From assembly GCA_036374175.1 (NCBI GenBank), contig DASUUH010000127.1, forward strand, positions 1-20,052: a stretch of DNA of 20,052 nt. The letters are read 5' to 3'. Made by a program: the position numbers and the translations under genes. Shown here in pieces: positions 1-7,740 of this stretch (its first letter is position 1; each line of letters opens with the position of its first letter). The notes under the pieces were generated by a model. It saw only the letters and a list, made by a program, of their open reading frames with translations, searched no databases and was not told where the DNA came from. The stretch is from JASLBX01 sp036374175 (GTDB lineage: Bacteria; Actinomycetota; Actinomycetes; Jiangellales; Jiangellaceae).

Positions 1-459
1 ATCTCGGTATGGGATCGACTGGCCGGGTTCGGTATTGGTCTTGTCGCGGCGTGGGTGGCATATGGCCTGCGGGCTGGGTACCTGCCTGATAGCCCGGGAG
101 GGCGAGCGGTCGCACTCGTCGGACTCGTGGCGCTCCTGGTCCTGGTCGTCTGGCTCGCCGCCGGCCGATTGAACCTGGCACCTATGTTGCTAGGGGCGGC
201 AGCTCTCGCGGGTGCGTACGAGCTGACGTTCATCGACGCGCCACCACGGTTCCTCGAGGAGTCGTGGGTTGCACTGACAGGAGTGCTCCTGGCAGCGGCC
301 ATTGGCTTCGCATGCACGGTGATCGCCGCCACGCTCATCCGGCCAGATCGTCTACCTGGGCGGCACCGTGACCGCGACGGCGGCGACGGCGGTGAAGAGA
401 CAGAAGCCGAAGTTCCCCTCGACGAGATGTTCTACCGCGATCAGGAGGTCCGCCCGTGA
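1..459 (+). CDS. Polytopic membrane protein, C-terminal part (5' end outside window)
   Basis: The frame is open from the first base, so the gene starts upstream; the first in-window start codon (GTG at 55) is probably internal. The visible part shows about four hydrophobic segments: one at the window start, one around GLVALLVLVVWLAA, one around PMLLGAAALAGAYEL, and one around ALTGVLLAAAIGFACTVIAA. A polar, acidic cytoplasmic-looking tail rich in Arg/Asp/Glu/Gly follows. The stop (TGA 457-459) overlaps the GTG start of the next gene (456), so the two are almost certainly co-transcribed and translationally coupled, which suggests they act together at the envelope. I do not recognise the family, and no enzyme motif is visible. 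A permease or transporter subunit is possible but unsupported. Confidence 0.75.
   Translation: MSVWDRLAGFGIGLVAAWVAYGLRAGYLPDSPGGRAVALVGLVALLVLVVWLAAGRLNLAPMLLGAAALAGAYELTFIDAPPRFLEESWVALTGVLLAAAIGFACTVIAATLIRPDRLPGRHRDRDGGDGGEETEAEVPLDEMFYRDQEVRP
443..448 (+). promoter_or_regulatory. Strong Shine-Dalgarno for the heptad-repeat protein
   Basis: AGGAGG lies 7 bases before GTG 456, inside the end of the upstream gene. It fixes the start of the 936-residue protein and supports coupled translation through the GTGA overlap. Confidence 0.8.
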
Positions 460-3266
460 CCCGCTTCCGCATGCTCCGGCCCGCTGCCGCGGCCGTCGGC
501 GCGATCGGACTCATCATCGGTCCTGCGAGCGCGGCATTCGGGCAAGACGACGTGTTCGTGACGAACCGTGAGAGCGTCCAGGCGTTCTTGAACTCCGACG
601 GGTCTCTTGATGTCGCCCGGATCTACGACCAGGTGGACGCGTTCGGCTCCGGTACGGTTCGCATCGAGAATCCTGTATCCACTGAAGGACTGCGCAACCT
701 CGACGGGTTCGGCGGATATGACGTCACTGACGATGTTGCCGTTCTCGAGATGGACGTGGACGGTGAGTCGGCTTTCCGTACGGTGAGCGACTTCACAGGT
801 GAGCTGCCCGTGAGTGTTGAACCCGAGTACCGGCTCAACGGCGAGTTGGTCGAGCCTCAAGACGTCGTCGGAAAGTCCGGCACGCTGGATGTGCGGATCA
901 CTGTACGTAACACAACTGCGGCGTCGACGGACGTCACCTATTTTGATGCTGACGGCAATGAAGTGACGGAGTCGGTAAACGTCCCCATCCCTCTGGTTGC
1001 GATCTTCGAGACAGTGCTACCTCCGTCGTTCAGCTCGGTTGAAACTGCTGACTACAACGTGGCCGGGGATGGGCGCGGGGGGACGGTTCTCAGGGCAAAC
1101 CTCGTCCTCTTCGACGGACTGCCGACCGGTGGTAGCACATCGACGTTGTTCTACACCGCGAACATTTCCGACGGGGTCGTTCCCGAGGCACAGCTTGATG
1201 TCGTGCCGGTGCAGCCGATTACTCACGCCAACTTCGACGGTGCGTTCCAAGCCACCGCGCAGGGCATGCAGAGTGGACGTCAACTCGCAACCGGGGGGCA
1301 GCGACTCGACGACGGCCTTGGCCAACTTCACGACGGCGCCTCAGAGCTGCTGAGTGGTCTGCAATTGATCGCCGAAGGCACTGAACAGCTTCGGGCGGGC
1401 CTCGCCGATGAGGCGGCACCGGGTTCGCGCGAGCTCGCTGACGGTGCATTGGAGGCGGCGAACGGCGCTGGCGAGCTATCCGCGGGGCTCAACAACCAGC
1501 TCGCTCCGGGCGCGGACCAGGTGGCCGACGGTGTTGGAGAGGCCGCCTCTGGCGCTGGCCAGCTCGCCAATGGTCTGGCCGGTCAGCTTGCGCCGGGCGC
1601 CAGAGAGATTGCCGATGGCGCGAATGAGGCGGCTGCCGGTGCCAGTGACCTGGCCACGGGTCTAGACAGTCAGATAGCTCCGGGAGCTCGTGCTGTCGCT
1701 GATGGCAACCTCGCCCTTGCCGATGGCGCCGGACTACTGGCCGACGGCCTGGCTGAAGCGGAAAGTAGCGCTCCTGCGCTGATCGGTGGACTCGAGCAAA
1801 TCCGGGATGGGTTGGGCCAGCTGGACGGCGGACTGACGCTGCTCTACAACGGAATCGGCGGTGTGCCCGTCCTGGCGCAGCCCATCCTCGATGGCATGAA
1901 TGATCTTCGTGCAGGCATCGGGACCCTCGATAACCCTCAGACTCTTCTCGGCGGCCTTGAAAGCATTCGCCAAGGTCTCACAGGCCTGGTCGTGCCTGGC
2001 CTCACCGAGGTCGGCGGGGGAGTCGACTGCACAAACGTCGCTCTCCAGGACATTCTCAGCGGCAAGACCTCTGACTTCAGCGAGGACTGTTACGGAGCGG
2101 CTCTCGCAGCGCAACTGGCTGCGGGGCGTGCGGTAACTCCAGTCGAGATTGACGATGTAACCCGCACGGTTCTCCAAGTGTTGTCGTCACGACTGGTGGA
2201 TCCGTCTGATCCGGTCAATGTGGAAACCCTACTGGGCGGAATCAACCGAATTCTTGCAGGCTTGCAGGACCCCAGTGAAGGCGCGATTGTCGGCTTGGTG
2301 CGGCTGCAGTGTGGTCTGTCGAACACGATCGTCCCGCAATGCGATCCAAGCCGACCGGGTGTGCTCCAAGGTTTGGACCTCCTCACCGCCGGCGTCAACG
2401 AACTAGTGGGCGGCGTCGTGACAACGGTGCAAGGTGCCGTTGGAGAAGAGGACGATACTCCAGACGACGAGACTTTGCGCGGAGGTGTCAACGGTCTCAC
2501 CGATGGCGTCGACCAGATCGTGCAAGGGGGTAACGCCCTTCTCGAAGGTCTGAACCGGCTGACGGATGGCGCTCGCACACTGCAGTCGGGCGGACTTGAG
2601 CTTGCGGACGGGGCTGAAAGCCTGGCGGCGGGCACTGCTCGCGCGGCGGAAGGCGCTGGCGAGCTTGCCGATGGCCTTAATCAACGACTTGCCCCCGGAG
2701 CAGGGCGGCTGGCCAACGGCACGGCGGACGCTGCTGATGGCGCCGAGGAGTTGGCCGACGGATTGAACGAGCGACTCGCTCCCGGAGCGCGAGAGCTCGC
2801 CGACGGGACCGATGAGGCCGCGGCCGGGGCGAGTCGGCTTGCCGACGGCAACCGTCAGATCGCCGAGGGGGCTGGCGAGCTTGCGTCTGGCCTAGGTGAT
2901 GCGGCCGACGGCGCCGGCGAGTTGGCCGACGGTTCGGAAGAGGCTGCGGAGGGTGCACCTGCCCTGGTCGACGGCATCGGCGAGGTCCGCGATGGAGTCG
3001 GACTGCTCAGCGCTGGTGGCGCGGACACGGTGGAGACGTACGCGCCGAACGTGGCGCTTCTGCAGGCGGCCAACGCCCGCGGTGCGGCGGAGGCATTGCC
3101 GTACGGCGCTCCCGAGGGTTCGATCGGCACCGCCGCCTACAGCATCACCCTGGCCGGTGAGTCTGGACAAGGCAGTCAGAATCTGGTCAAGGCGCTCGCC
3201 GCCGTTGCGATTCTCGGCCTCGCCGCCGGCGGAGTAGCCCTCGCTCGGCGTCGGGCCGCCGGATAA
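456..3266 (+). CDS. Exported X-X-X-Leu-X-X-Gly heptad-repeat protein with C-terminal membrane anchor (YhgE/Pip-like)
   Basis: This is a 936-residue envelope protein. Residues 1-30 form a signal peptide (basic MTRFRMLR start, hydrophobic core, possible cleavage near AFGQ). Residues about 30-260 form a beta-rich domain containing GKSGTLDVRITVRNTT, a pattern I associate with actinobacterial and firmicute YhgE-like membrane proteins. From about 260 to 850 the chain is dominated by Gly at roughly seven-residue spacing (ADG, SGL, LAPGA), the TIGR03057-type heptad repeat. Two blocks (about 305-435 and 700-850) use a higher-order unit of 29 residues. The non-repeat middle carries four cysteines in two close pairs (GGVDC...EDC; LQC...PQC), plausible disulfides outside the membrane. 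A helix at about 908-930 followed by RRR anchors the C-terminus. It is coupled to the upstream membrane protein. The role is unknown; an elongated cell-surface spacer or secretion accessory is inference. Confidence 0.85.
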   Translation: MTRFRMLRPAAAAVGAIGLIIGPASAAFGQDDVFVTNRESVQAFLNSDGSLDVARIYDQVDAFGSGTVRIENPVSTEGLRNLDGFGGYDVTDDVAVLEMDVDGESAFRTVSDFTGELPVSVEPEYRLNGELVEPQDVVGKSGTLDVRITVRNTTAASTDVTYFDADGNEVTESVNVPIPLVAIFETVLPPSFSSVETADYNVAGDGRGGTVLRANLVLFDGLPTGGSTSTLFYTANISDGVVPEAQLDVVPVQPITHANFDGAFQATAQGMQSGRQLATGGQRLDDGLGQLHDGASELLSGLQLIAEGTEQLRAGLADEAAPGSRELADGALEAANGAGELSAGLNNQLAPGADQVADGVGEAASGAGQLANGLAGQLAPGAREIADGANEAAAGASDLATGLDSQIAPGARAVADGNLALADGAGLLADGLAEAESSAPALIGGLEQIRDGLGQLDGGLTLLYNGIGGVPVLAQPILDGMNDLRAGIGTLDNPQTLLGGLESIRQGLTGLVVPGLTEVGGGVDCTNVALQDILSGKTSDFSEDCYGAALAAQLAAGRAVTPVEIDDVTRTVLQVLSSRLVDPSDPVNVETLLGGINRILAGLQDPSEGAIVGLVRLQCGLSNTIVPQCDPSRPGVLQGLDLLTAGVNELVGGVVTTVQGAVGEEDDTPDDETLRGGVNGLTDGVDQIVQGGNALLEGLNRLTDGARTLQSGGLELADGAESLAAGTARAAEGAGELADGLNQRLAPGAGRLANGTADAADGAEELADGLNERLAPGARELADGTDEAAAGASRLADGNRQIAEGAGELASGLGDAADGAGELADGSEEAAEGAPALVDGIGEVRDGVGLLSAGGADTVETYAPNVALLQAANARGAAEALPYGAPEGSIGTAAYSITLAGESGQGSQNLVKALAAVAILGLAAGGVALARRRAAG

Positions 3267-3290
3267 GCTGGAAAGGGACTGAAGAGAGTA

Positions 3291-3326
3291 CTCGGGGGTG
3301 GGTGCTGGGACTCGCCCGCCCCCGAG
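3291..3326 (+). terminator. Hairpin terminator after the heptad-repeat gene
   Basis: Bases 3291-3304 pair with 3313-3326 to give a 14-bp stem (two G-U wobbles) with an 8-base loop, starting 24 bases after the stop codon. Only a weak T-containing stretch follows, as is common for actinobacterial terminators. It separates this transcript from the rpsA promoter. Confidence 0.65.
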
Positions 3327-3364
3327 TGATATCGTTCCGTTATCCCTGCGTGCTGGGCGTGCAA

Positions 3365-3394
3365 TTGACCGTGATCGGTCATGCCCGGTAACCT
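3365..3394 (+). promoter_or_regulatory. Housekeeping-type promoter for rpsA
   Basis: TTGACC (3365-3370), an 18-base spacer and TAACCT (3389-3394) match a vegetative -35/-10 pair. Transcription would start near 3400-3401, giving a 5' leader of about 165 bases before the rpsA ATG. It is the best promoter in the gap between the two genes. No experimental start is known from the sequence. Confidence 0.6.
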
Positions 3395-3399
3395 TTTCA

Positions 3400-3526
3400 C
3401 GCGCTGTGGGCCTGTGCGACCTCAGACCGAGCAGGTTCGCGCTCGTACATGTCGTCCCAACCGGTCCGGCCGCCAGCCCTGGTGTCCAGGCCCCGCGGCA
3501 CTGCGATCACAGGGCCCGTTAGCGCG
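3400..3526 (+). ncRNA. Structured 5' leader of rpsA (candidate regulatory RNA)
   Basis: The two ends of this stretch pair: 3400-3405 with 3521-3526 (6 bp); G3406 and T3407 by wobble with T3519 and G3518; 3408-3412 with 3513-3517 (5 bp); and 3413-3416 with 3508-3511 (4 bp), with single-base bulges at 3520 and 3512. The 5' arm begins at the predicted transcription start. Inside, 3428-3432 pairs with 3441-3445 within a possible 3417-3420/3451-3454 helix, and 3478-3482 pairs with 3486-3490. Ribosomal protein S1 represses its own mRNA in Escherichia coli; an equivalent role here is inference. Confidence 0.45.
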
Positions 3527-3564
3527 CAACATCACAAGACAACCTGTCCGGAGCCCCCGACCAC

Positions 3565-5028
3565 ATGACGAGCAGCACTGAGGCCACCCCGACCAGCGCG
3601 ACCCCACAGGTCGCAGTCAACGACGTCGGGTCGGAGGAGGCCTTCCTCGCCGCTATCGACGAGACGATCAAGTATTTCAACGACGGCGACATCGTGGCTG
3701 GTGTCGTCGTCAAAGTCGACCGGGACGAGGTCCTGCTCGACATCGGCTATAAAACCGAGGGTGTCATCCCCTCGCGTGAGCTGTCGATCAAGCACGATGT
3801 CGACCCCAACGAAGTCGTCAGTGTCGGCGACGAGGTCGAGGCCCTGGTTCTCCAAAAGGAGGACAAGGAGGGCCGGCTGATCCTGTCCAAGAAGCGCGCG
3901 CAGTACGAGCGTGCGTGGGGGCAGATCGAGAAGATCAAGGAGGAGGACGGCGTCGTCACCGGCACCGTGATCGAGGTCGTCAAGGGCGGCCTGATCCTCG
4001 ACATCGGCCTGCGCGGCTTCCTGCCCGCGTCACTGGTCGAGATGCGCCGCGTGCGCGATCTTCAGCCGTACGTGGGGAAGGAGATCGAGGCCAAGATCAT
4101 CGAGCTGGACAAGAACCGCAACAACGTGGTCCTTTCCCGCCGCGCGTGGCTCGAGCAGACCCAGTCGGAGGTCCGGTCCACCTTCCTGCAGCAGTTGCAG
4201 AAGGGCCAGATCCGATCCGGCGTGGTTTCCTCGATCGTCAACTTCGGTGCCTTCGTCGATCTTGGCGGCGTGGACGGGCTGGTCCACGTGTCCGAGCTGT
4301 CGTGGAAGCACATCGACCATCCGTCCGAGGTGGTCGAGGTCGGCCAGGAGGTCACCGTCGAGGTTCTCGACGTCGACATGGACCGCGAGCGCGTCTCCCT
4401 CTCGCTTAAGGCGACCCAGGAAGACCCGTGGCAGCAGTTCGCGCGGACGCACCAGATCGGTCACATCGTGCCCGGCAAGGTCACCAAGCTGGTGCCGTTC
4501 GGCGCGTTCGTCCGTGTCGACGACGGCATCGAGGGCCTGGTGCACATCTCCGAGCTAGCCGAGCGACACGTCGAGATCCCCGAGCAGATCGTGCAGGTCG
4601 GCAAGGAGGTCATGGTCAAGGTCATCGACATCGACCTCGAGCGCCGACGCATCTCGCTGTCGCTGAAGCAGGCGAACGAGGGCGACATCGCCTCGACTGC
4701 GCTCGACCACTTCGACCCGACGTTGTACGGCATGGCCGCCGAATACGACGACCAGGGCAACTACAAGTACCCTGAGGGCTTCGACCCGGAGTCCAACGAG
4801 TGGCTGCCCGGCTACGACAAGCAACGCGAGGAGTGGGAGCGGCAGTACGCCGAGGCGCACGCGCGCTGGGAGGTCCACAAGGGTCAGATCGAGGCCGCGC
4901 AGGAGATCGACGCCGAGGCCGGCGAGGCTCCGAGCAGCAGCGGACCGGCTCCCGAGCAGGAGCAAACCGGCACGCTGGCATCTGACGAGGCACTGCAGGC
5001 GCTGCGCGAGAAGCTGACCGGCAACTGA
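3565..5028 (+). CDS. rpsA: 30S ribosomal protein S1
   Basis: S1 binds mRNA on the 30S subunit and helps translation initiation. The 487-residue product has four S1/OB-fold RNA-binding repeats, as expected for actinobacteria rather than the six of Escherichia coli: about 38-107 (GDIVAGVVVKVDRDEVLLDIG), 125-192 (EDGVVTGTVIEVVKGGLILDIG), 211-280 (GQIRSGVVSSIVNFGAFVDLGG) and 296-366 (GHIVPGKVTKLVPFGAFVRVDD). Repeats 3 and 4 carry the classic NFGAFV/PFGAFV and GLVH(V/I)SEL motifs. The C-terminal tail (about 375-487) is acidic, aromatic-rich and then low-complexity. The ATG at 3565 follows a modest GGAG at 3550-3553 and begins MTSSTEAT, a typical actinobacterial N-terminus. The gene sits between its own promoter and leader and a strong 3' hairpin, so it is probably monocistronic. 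Confidence 0.97.
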   Translation: MTSSTEATPTSATPQVAVNDVGSEEAFLAAIDETIKYFNDGDIVAGVVVKVDRDEVLLDIGYKTEGVIPSRELSIKHDVDPNEVVSVGDEVEALVLQKEDKEGRLILSKKRAQYERAWGQIEKIKEEDGVVTGTVIEVVKGGLILDIGLRGFLPASLVEMRRVRDLQPYVGKEIEAKIIELDKNRNNVVLSRRAWLEQTQSEVRSTFLQQLQKGQIRSGVVSSIVNFGAFVDLGGVDGLVHVSELSWKHIDHPSEVVEVGQEVTVEVLDVDMDRERVSLSLKATQEDPWQQFARTHQIGHIVPGKVTKLVPFGAFVRVDDGIEGLVHISELAERHVEIPEQIVQVGKEVMVKVIDIDLERRRISLSLKQANEGDIASTALDHFDPTLYGMAAEYDDQGNYKYPEGFDPESNEWLPGYDKQREEWERQYAEAHARWEVHKGQIEAAQEIDAEAGEAPSSSGPAPEQEQTGTLASDEALQALREKLTGN

Positions 5029-5045
5029 TTGCTGTCACTGTCCGC

Positions 5046-5094
5046 TGATCATCGGCAGTTTCCGGTTGGATAACCCGGAAACTGCCGATGATCA
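5046..5094 (+). terminator. 20-bp perfect hairpin after rpsA
   Basis: Bases 5046-5065 are perfectly complementary to 5075-5094 around a 9-base loop, 18 bases after the rpsA stop. Only TTT follows the stem, so it is a strong stem without a long U-tract, as often seen in actinobacteria. It could also block RNase decay or act on both strands. It separates rpsA from the lipoprotein gene. Confidence 0.8.
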
Positions 5095-5116
5095 TTTGGA
5101 GTGTCGGTGCGGGGCC

Positions 5117-5153
5117 TTGGAGCGTCCCGTCGTTCGACGTACCGTAGCCTCCG
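5117..5153 (+). promoter_or_regulatory. Promoter for a leaderless lipoprotein mRNA
   Basis: TTGGAG (5117-5122), a 17-base spacer and TACCGT (5140-5145) are followed by 7 bases and then the GTG start at 5153. The predicted transcription start therefore coincides with the start codon. No Shine-Dalgarno sequence is present. Confidence 0.5.
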
Positions 5154-5818
5154 TGAAGCGTCGCCTCGGGACCGCGCTGGCGGCAGTCGTTCTGGCCGCG
5201 ACAGCGTGCAGCGGGAACGACGAAGGCGAGGCGACACATCCGCTGCTCGAGGATCCGACGCCCACAGCGACATCGACCGCCCCGGGCACTCCAGGAATGG
5301 CGTCACCCACCGAGGCCGGATTCCCGCAAGAGTGCGGCCAGCTCATCTCGTTCGTCGATATCGCTGAGATCGTCGCCACGCCGATAGCCGGCATGAGGCG
5401 CGTCTACCAGGACGAATTCCCGGCCGAGTCGGGCCGGCTCGAACGGCTGACGTGCAGCTACGGCACCGAACCGCCGGACGATGAGAGCCCCAGTGGCGGC
5501 GGGGACGACCCCGATGCCGAATCCGGGCCGTACATTACGATCGCCGTTAGCTCATACACAGATCCTGGCGCCGCCGCAGCGCGGGTCGAGGCGACGATCG
5601 ATTCCGCGCGCATCGGCGGCCAGCAGATCGAAGCGCTCGAGATCGGTGGACGCTCGGGGTTCTTCCTCCGTGACGACGACACTGTCTCGTTCGTCTTCGC
5701 CGACGAGGAATTGACCTACGTCGTCACCCTGCTCAGGGCGATCGTTCCGGAGCCGGCCGAGCAGGTCGTGTTGGTCACAATGGTCGAACAACTTATCCGA
5801 TCATCCGGCGGCGCTTAA
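5153..5818 (+). CDS. Putative exported lipoprotein
   Basis: This is a 221-residue protein. The start GTG at 5153 gives MKRRLGTALAAVVLAATACSG: a basic N-terminus, a hydrophobic stretch and a lipobox-like ATAC with Cys19 as the acylation site. The frame is open further upstream, but that extension begins inside the rpsA terminator and would bury the signal peptide, so I reject it. A Thr/Pro/Ser/Ala-rich linker (about 30-60) leads to a globular domain with two further cysteines (QECGQL and LTCSYG, a possible disulfide), an Asp/Gly-rich loop and a C-terminal beta-alpha region. The Cys-containing layout recalls small actinobacterial DUF3558-like lipoproteins, but I cannot assign it. It would act on the outer face of the membrane. 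Likely leaderless. Confidence 0.8.
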   Translation: MKRRLGTALAAVVLAATACSGNDEGEATHPLLEDPTPTATSTAPGTPGMASPTEAGFPQECGQLISFVDIAEIVATPIAGMRRVYQDEFPAESGRLERLTCSYGTEPPDDESPSGGGDDPDAESGPYITIAVSSYTDPGAAAARVEATIDSARIGGQQIEALEIGGRSGFFLRDDDTVSFVFADEELTYVVTLLRAIVPEPAEQVVLVTMVEQLIRSSGGA

Positions 5819-5852
5819 CTCAATCAGCCGCCACGGCGTAGTGTCACGCCCG
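5815..5852 (+). promoter_or_regulatory. Promoter for a leaderless mRNA of the membrane EEP gene
   Basis: TAGTGT (5839-5844) is followed by exactly 7 bases and GTG 5852. TTAACT (5815-5820), overlapping the preceding stop codon, is a reasonable -35 with an 18-base spacer. No Shine-Dalgarno sequence is visible. Confidence 0.5.
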
Positions 5853-7738
5853 TGCGTCGCATCTTGCAGGACTCAAGTCTGCTCGTCGTACTCATCACCG
5901 CCGTGCTCGCCGAAGTCATGCGGGTCTCGTTCCCGCTGCTCTACGACTTCGCGGGCGGAATCGGCTTCACAACGGCCGCGGCCGTTATCCCGGCGCTGTT
6001 CGCCCTTGCCTTCCTGGCAGCACCGCTTGGCGCGCTCGTGAGCCCGCGAATGCTGCTGCTGGTCAGCGCTACCGGGCTGGCTGTGGCCCGGCTGACCATG
6101 CAGGTACAGGACACACCGGCACTGGCCATCACGTTGGCCGGATTGCTCCTCGGCCTGGTAGCGATCTCGACGTCGCTGCGGGTGTCGGTGGCCCGAATCG
6201 GCCCACTCACCACCGCCTCTGCGGTCTTTCTGGGTCTTGTCGTCGACACCGCGATCCGGCTGGGCCTGACCACATGGGACGCCGCGTGGCGGGACGATCT
6301 GGCCGCCTGGCTTATCGGGATCGCGCTGTCGGTGCTGCTCATCGCCGTGCTGGTCGTAGTCCTGATGGACGACAAGCATGCGCGGTGGGGCGCGGACTCG
6401 TGGTGGTTCGCGGTTCTGCCCGGCCCGGTGCTGGCACTGCAGACGCTGTTTCTGGCCAATCCGGGGTTCGTGGCATCGTCCGGACGGCTGGGGCTGGCGA
6501 TGTCCGGCGCTGTGATCCTGCTCGGGCTCGGGCTCGCCGCCGCGACACCCGCGTTGCGGGCGCCGGCAGCGTGGGCCGCCTGGGCGGCGCTCTTGCTGGC
6601 CGCGGGTTTGCTGACCGGTCCGACGGGAGTCACCGGCTGGCTCGTCCCGCTCGGGGTGCTGGTCGGCCAGGTAGCGATTGGCGCCCTGGTGGCGACAGCC
6701 GCGGTCCGCGCGGAGTCGGCAGGCGAGGACCGATCGGCCTGGCGCACGGGGTTGGGCACCGGTGTGAGCTCGCTCGTCCTGGTCGCGGTGTTGCTGCCGT
6801 ACCAGATCTCGTACGAGATCCCACTCGGCGTTCCGCAGTTCGCCTTTCCTGTTCTGGGCGCGCTCATAATCGTGCTGCTCGCCCGCGCCGCACCCGAACC
6901 GGCGGCCGTCCCTACAACACGGGTCTCGCCGATGCGCTGGGTGGCGGCGCTGGGGCCGATCCCGGCCCTACTGGTGCCGTCGTGGCTGGCGTTGACGTGG
7001 CCCGAAGTTGCACCCCCACCGCCGCTCGGCGGGTCGGCCCAGGTCAGGGTGGCGACGTACAACATCCACGGCGGGGTGGACTGGTACGGGCGGCTGAACC
7101 CGGAGGCGATCGCACGGGTTCTCGAGAACGGCGGAGCAGAGATCATCATGTTGCAGGAGGTGGCTCGCGGCTGGCCGCTCGCCGGCGGGCTCGACTCGGC
7201 AGCATTCCTGTCCCGCCGGCTCGGCGCCGATTTCGCCTTCGGCACTGCGGCCGACCATCAGTTCGGCAACGCCGTGCTGGCCGACCGCCCGATCCTGGAC
7301 AGCTGGTCCGCCACCATGGACAAAGGTGAAGGGCCGATGCGACGCGGTTACGTGGGCGTGAGCGTGGCGGTTGGTGACGCGGCGCTCGACGTGTGGAGTG
7401 TGCATTTGCAGCACCAGGACAACACCACCGCAACACGTGTCGCCCAGGCCCGGCAGCTGCTGGAGGAGTGGGACGGCCGCGAACGCACCCTCATCGGCGG
7501 CGATCTGAATGCCCGGCCGGACTCCGAAGACATCGCCCCCTGGTTCGACCGCACCGGCCTGGTATCGGCCCAGGACGTGGCCGGCGATCCGGCGTTGAAC
7601 ACGTCTCCGGCGCTCAACGCTGATAATCGGATCGATTGGATCTTCGGTACGCCTGACGTCGAGTTCGCCGATGTGGCCATTCCGGTGACGCTGGCCAGCG
7701 ACCATCTGCCGGTGTTCGCGACGGTTCAGGTGAACTGA
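5852..7738 (+). CDS. Polytopic membrane protein with C-terminal endonuclease/exonuclease/phosphatase (EEP) domain
   Basis: This 628-residue protein is a fusion. Residues about 1-375 contain roughly ten hydrophobic helices separated by short loops. Residues about 398-628 form a complete EEP-fold hydrolase (DNase I/exonuclease III/sphingomyelinase superfamily). The metal and catalytic set is intact: Asn404 (YNIHGG), Glu436 (LQEV), His518 (VHLQH), Asp551 and Asn553 (GGDLNA), Asp595 (RIDWIF), and Asp617-His618 (SDHLPV). The enzyme is therefore likely active on a phosphodiester or phosphomonoester. The substrate (lipid, inositol phosphate, nucleic acid) cannot be read from the sequence. The membrane part puts the catalytic domain next to the bilayer, but which side it faces is unclear. 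coaE starts 3 bases after its stop, so the two genes are co-transcribed. GTG start, leaderless. Confidence 0.9.
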   Translation: MRRILQDSSLLVVLITAVLAEVMRVSFPLLYDFAGGIGFTTAAAVIPALFALAFLAAPLGALVSPRMLLLVSATGLAVARLTMQVQDTPALAITLAGLLLGLVAISTSLRVSVARIGPLTTASAVFLGLVVDTAIRLGLTTWDAAWRDDLAAWLIGIALSVLLIAVLVVVLMDDKHARWGADSWWFAVLPGPVLALQTLFLANPGFVASSGRLGLAMSGAVILLGLGLAAATPALRAPAAWAAWAALLLAAGLLTGPTGVTGWLVPLGVLVGQVAIGALVATAAVRAESAGEDRSAWRTGLGTGVSSLVLVAVLLPYQISYEIPLGVPQFAFPVLGALIIVLLARAAPEPAAVPTTRVSPMRWVAALGPIPALLVPSWLALTWPEVAPPPPLGGSAQVRVATYNIHGGVDWYGRLNPEAIARVLENGGAEIIMLQEVARGWPLAGGLDSAAFLSRRLGADFAFGTAADHQFGNAVLADRPILDSWSATMDKGEGPMRRGYVGVSVAVGDAALDVWSVHLQHQDNTTATRVAQARQLLEEWDGRERTLIGGDLNARPDSEDIAPWFDRTGLVSAQDVAGDPALNTSPALNADNRIDWIFGTPDVEFADVAIPVTLASDHLPVFATVQVN

Positions 7739-7740
7739 CG

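Noticed and set aside
1371..3010. CRISPR array or DNA minisatellite suggested by repeating 87-base units
   Set aside because: The units are diverged at the DNA level, have no spacers, and are explained by protein repeats in an intact reading frame.
5066..5152. In-frame upstream extension of the lipoprotein gene from TTG 5066
   Set aside because: It begins in the loop of the rpsA hairpin and would place about 29 residues before a normal lipoprotein signal peptide; the GTG at 5153 has a fitting promoter.
5941..7245. 434-codon minus-strand open frame opposite the EEP gene
   Set aside because: It is Ser/Ala/Arg/Thr-rich shadow coding, lies wholly opposite a gene with intact catalytic motifs, and has no recognisable domain.
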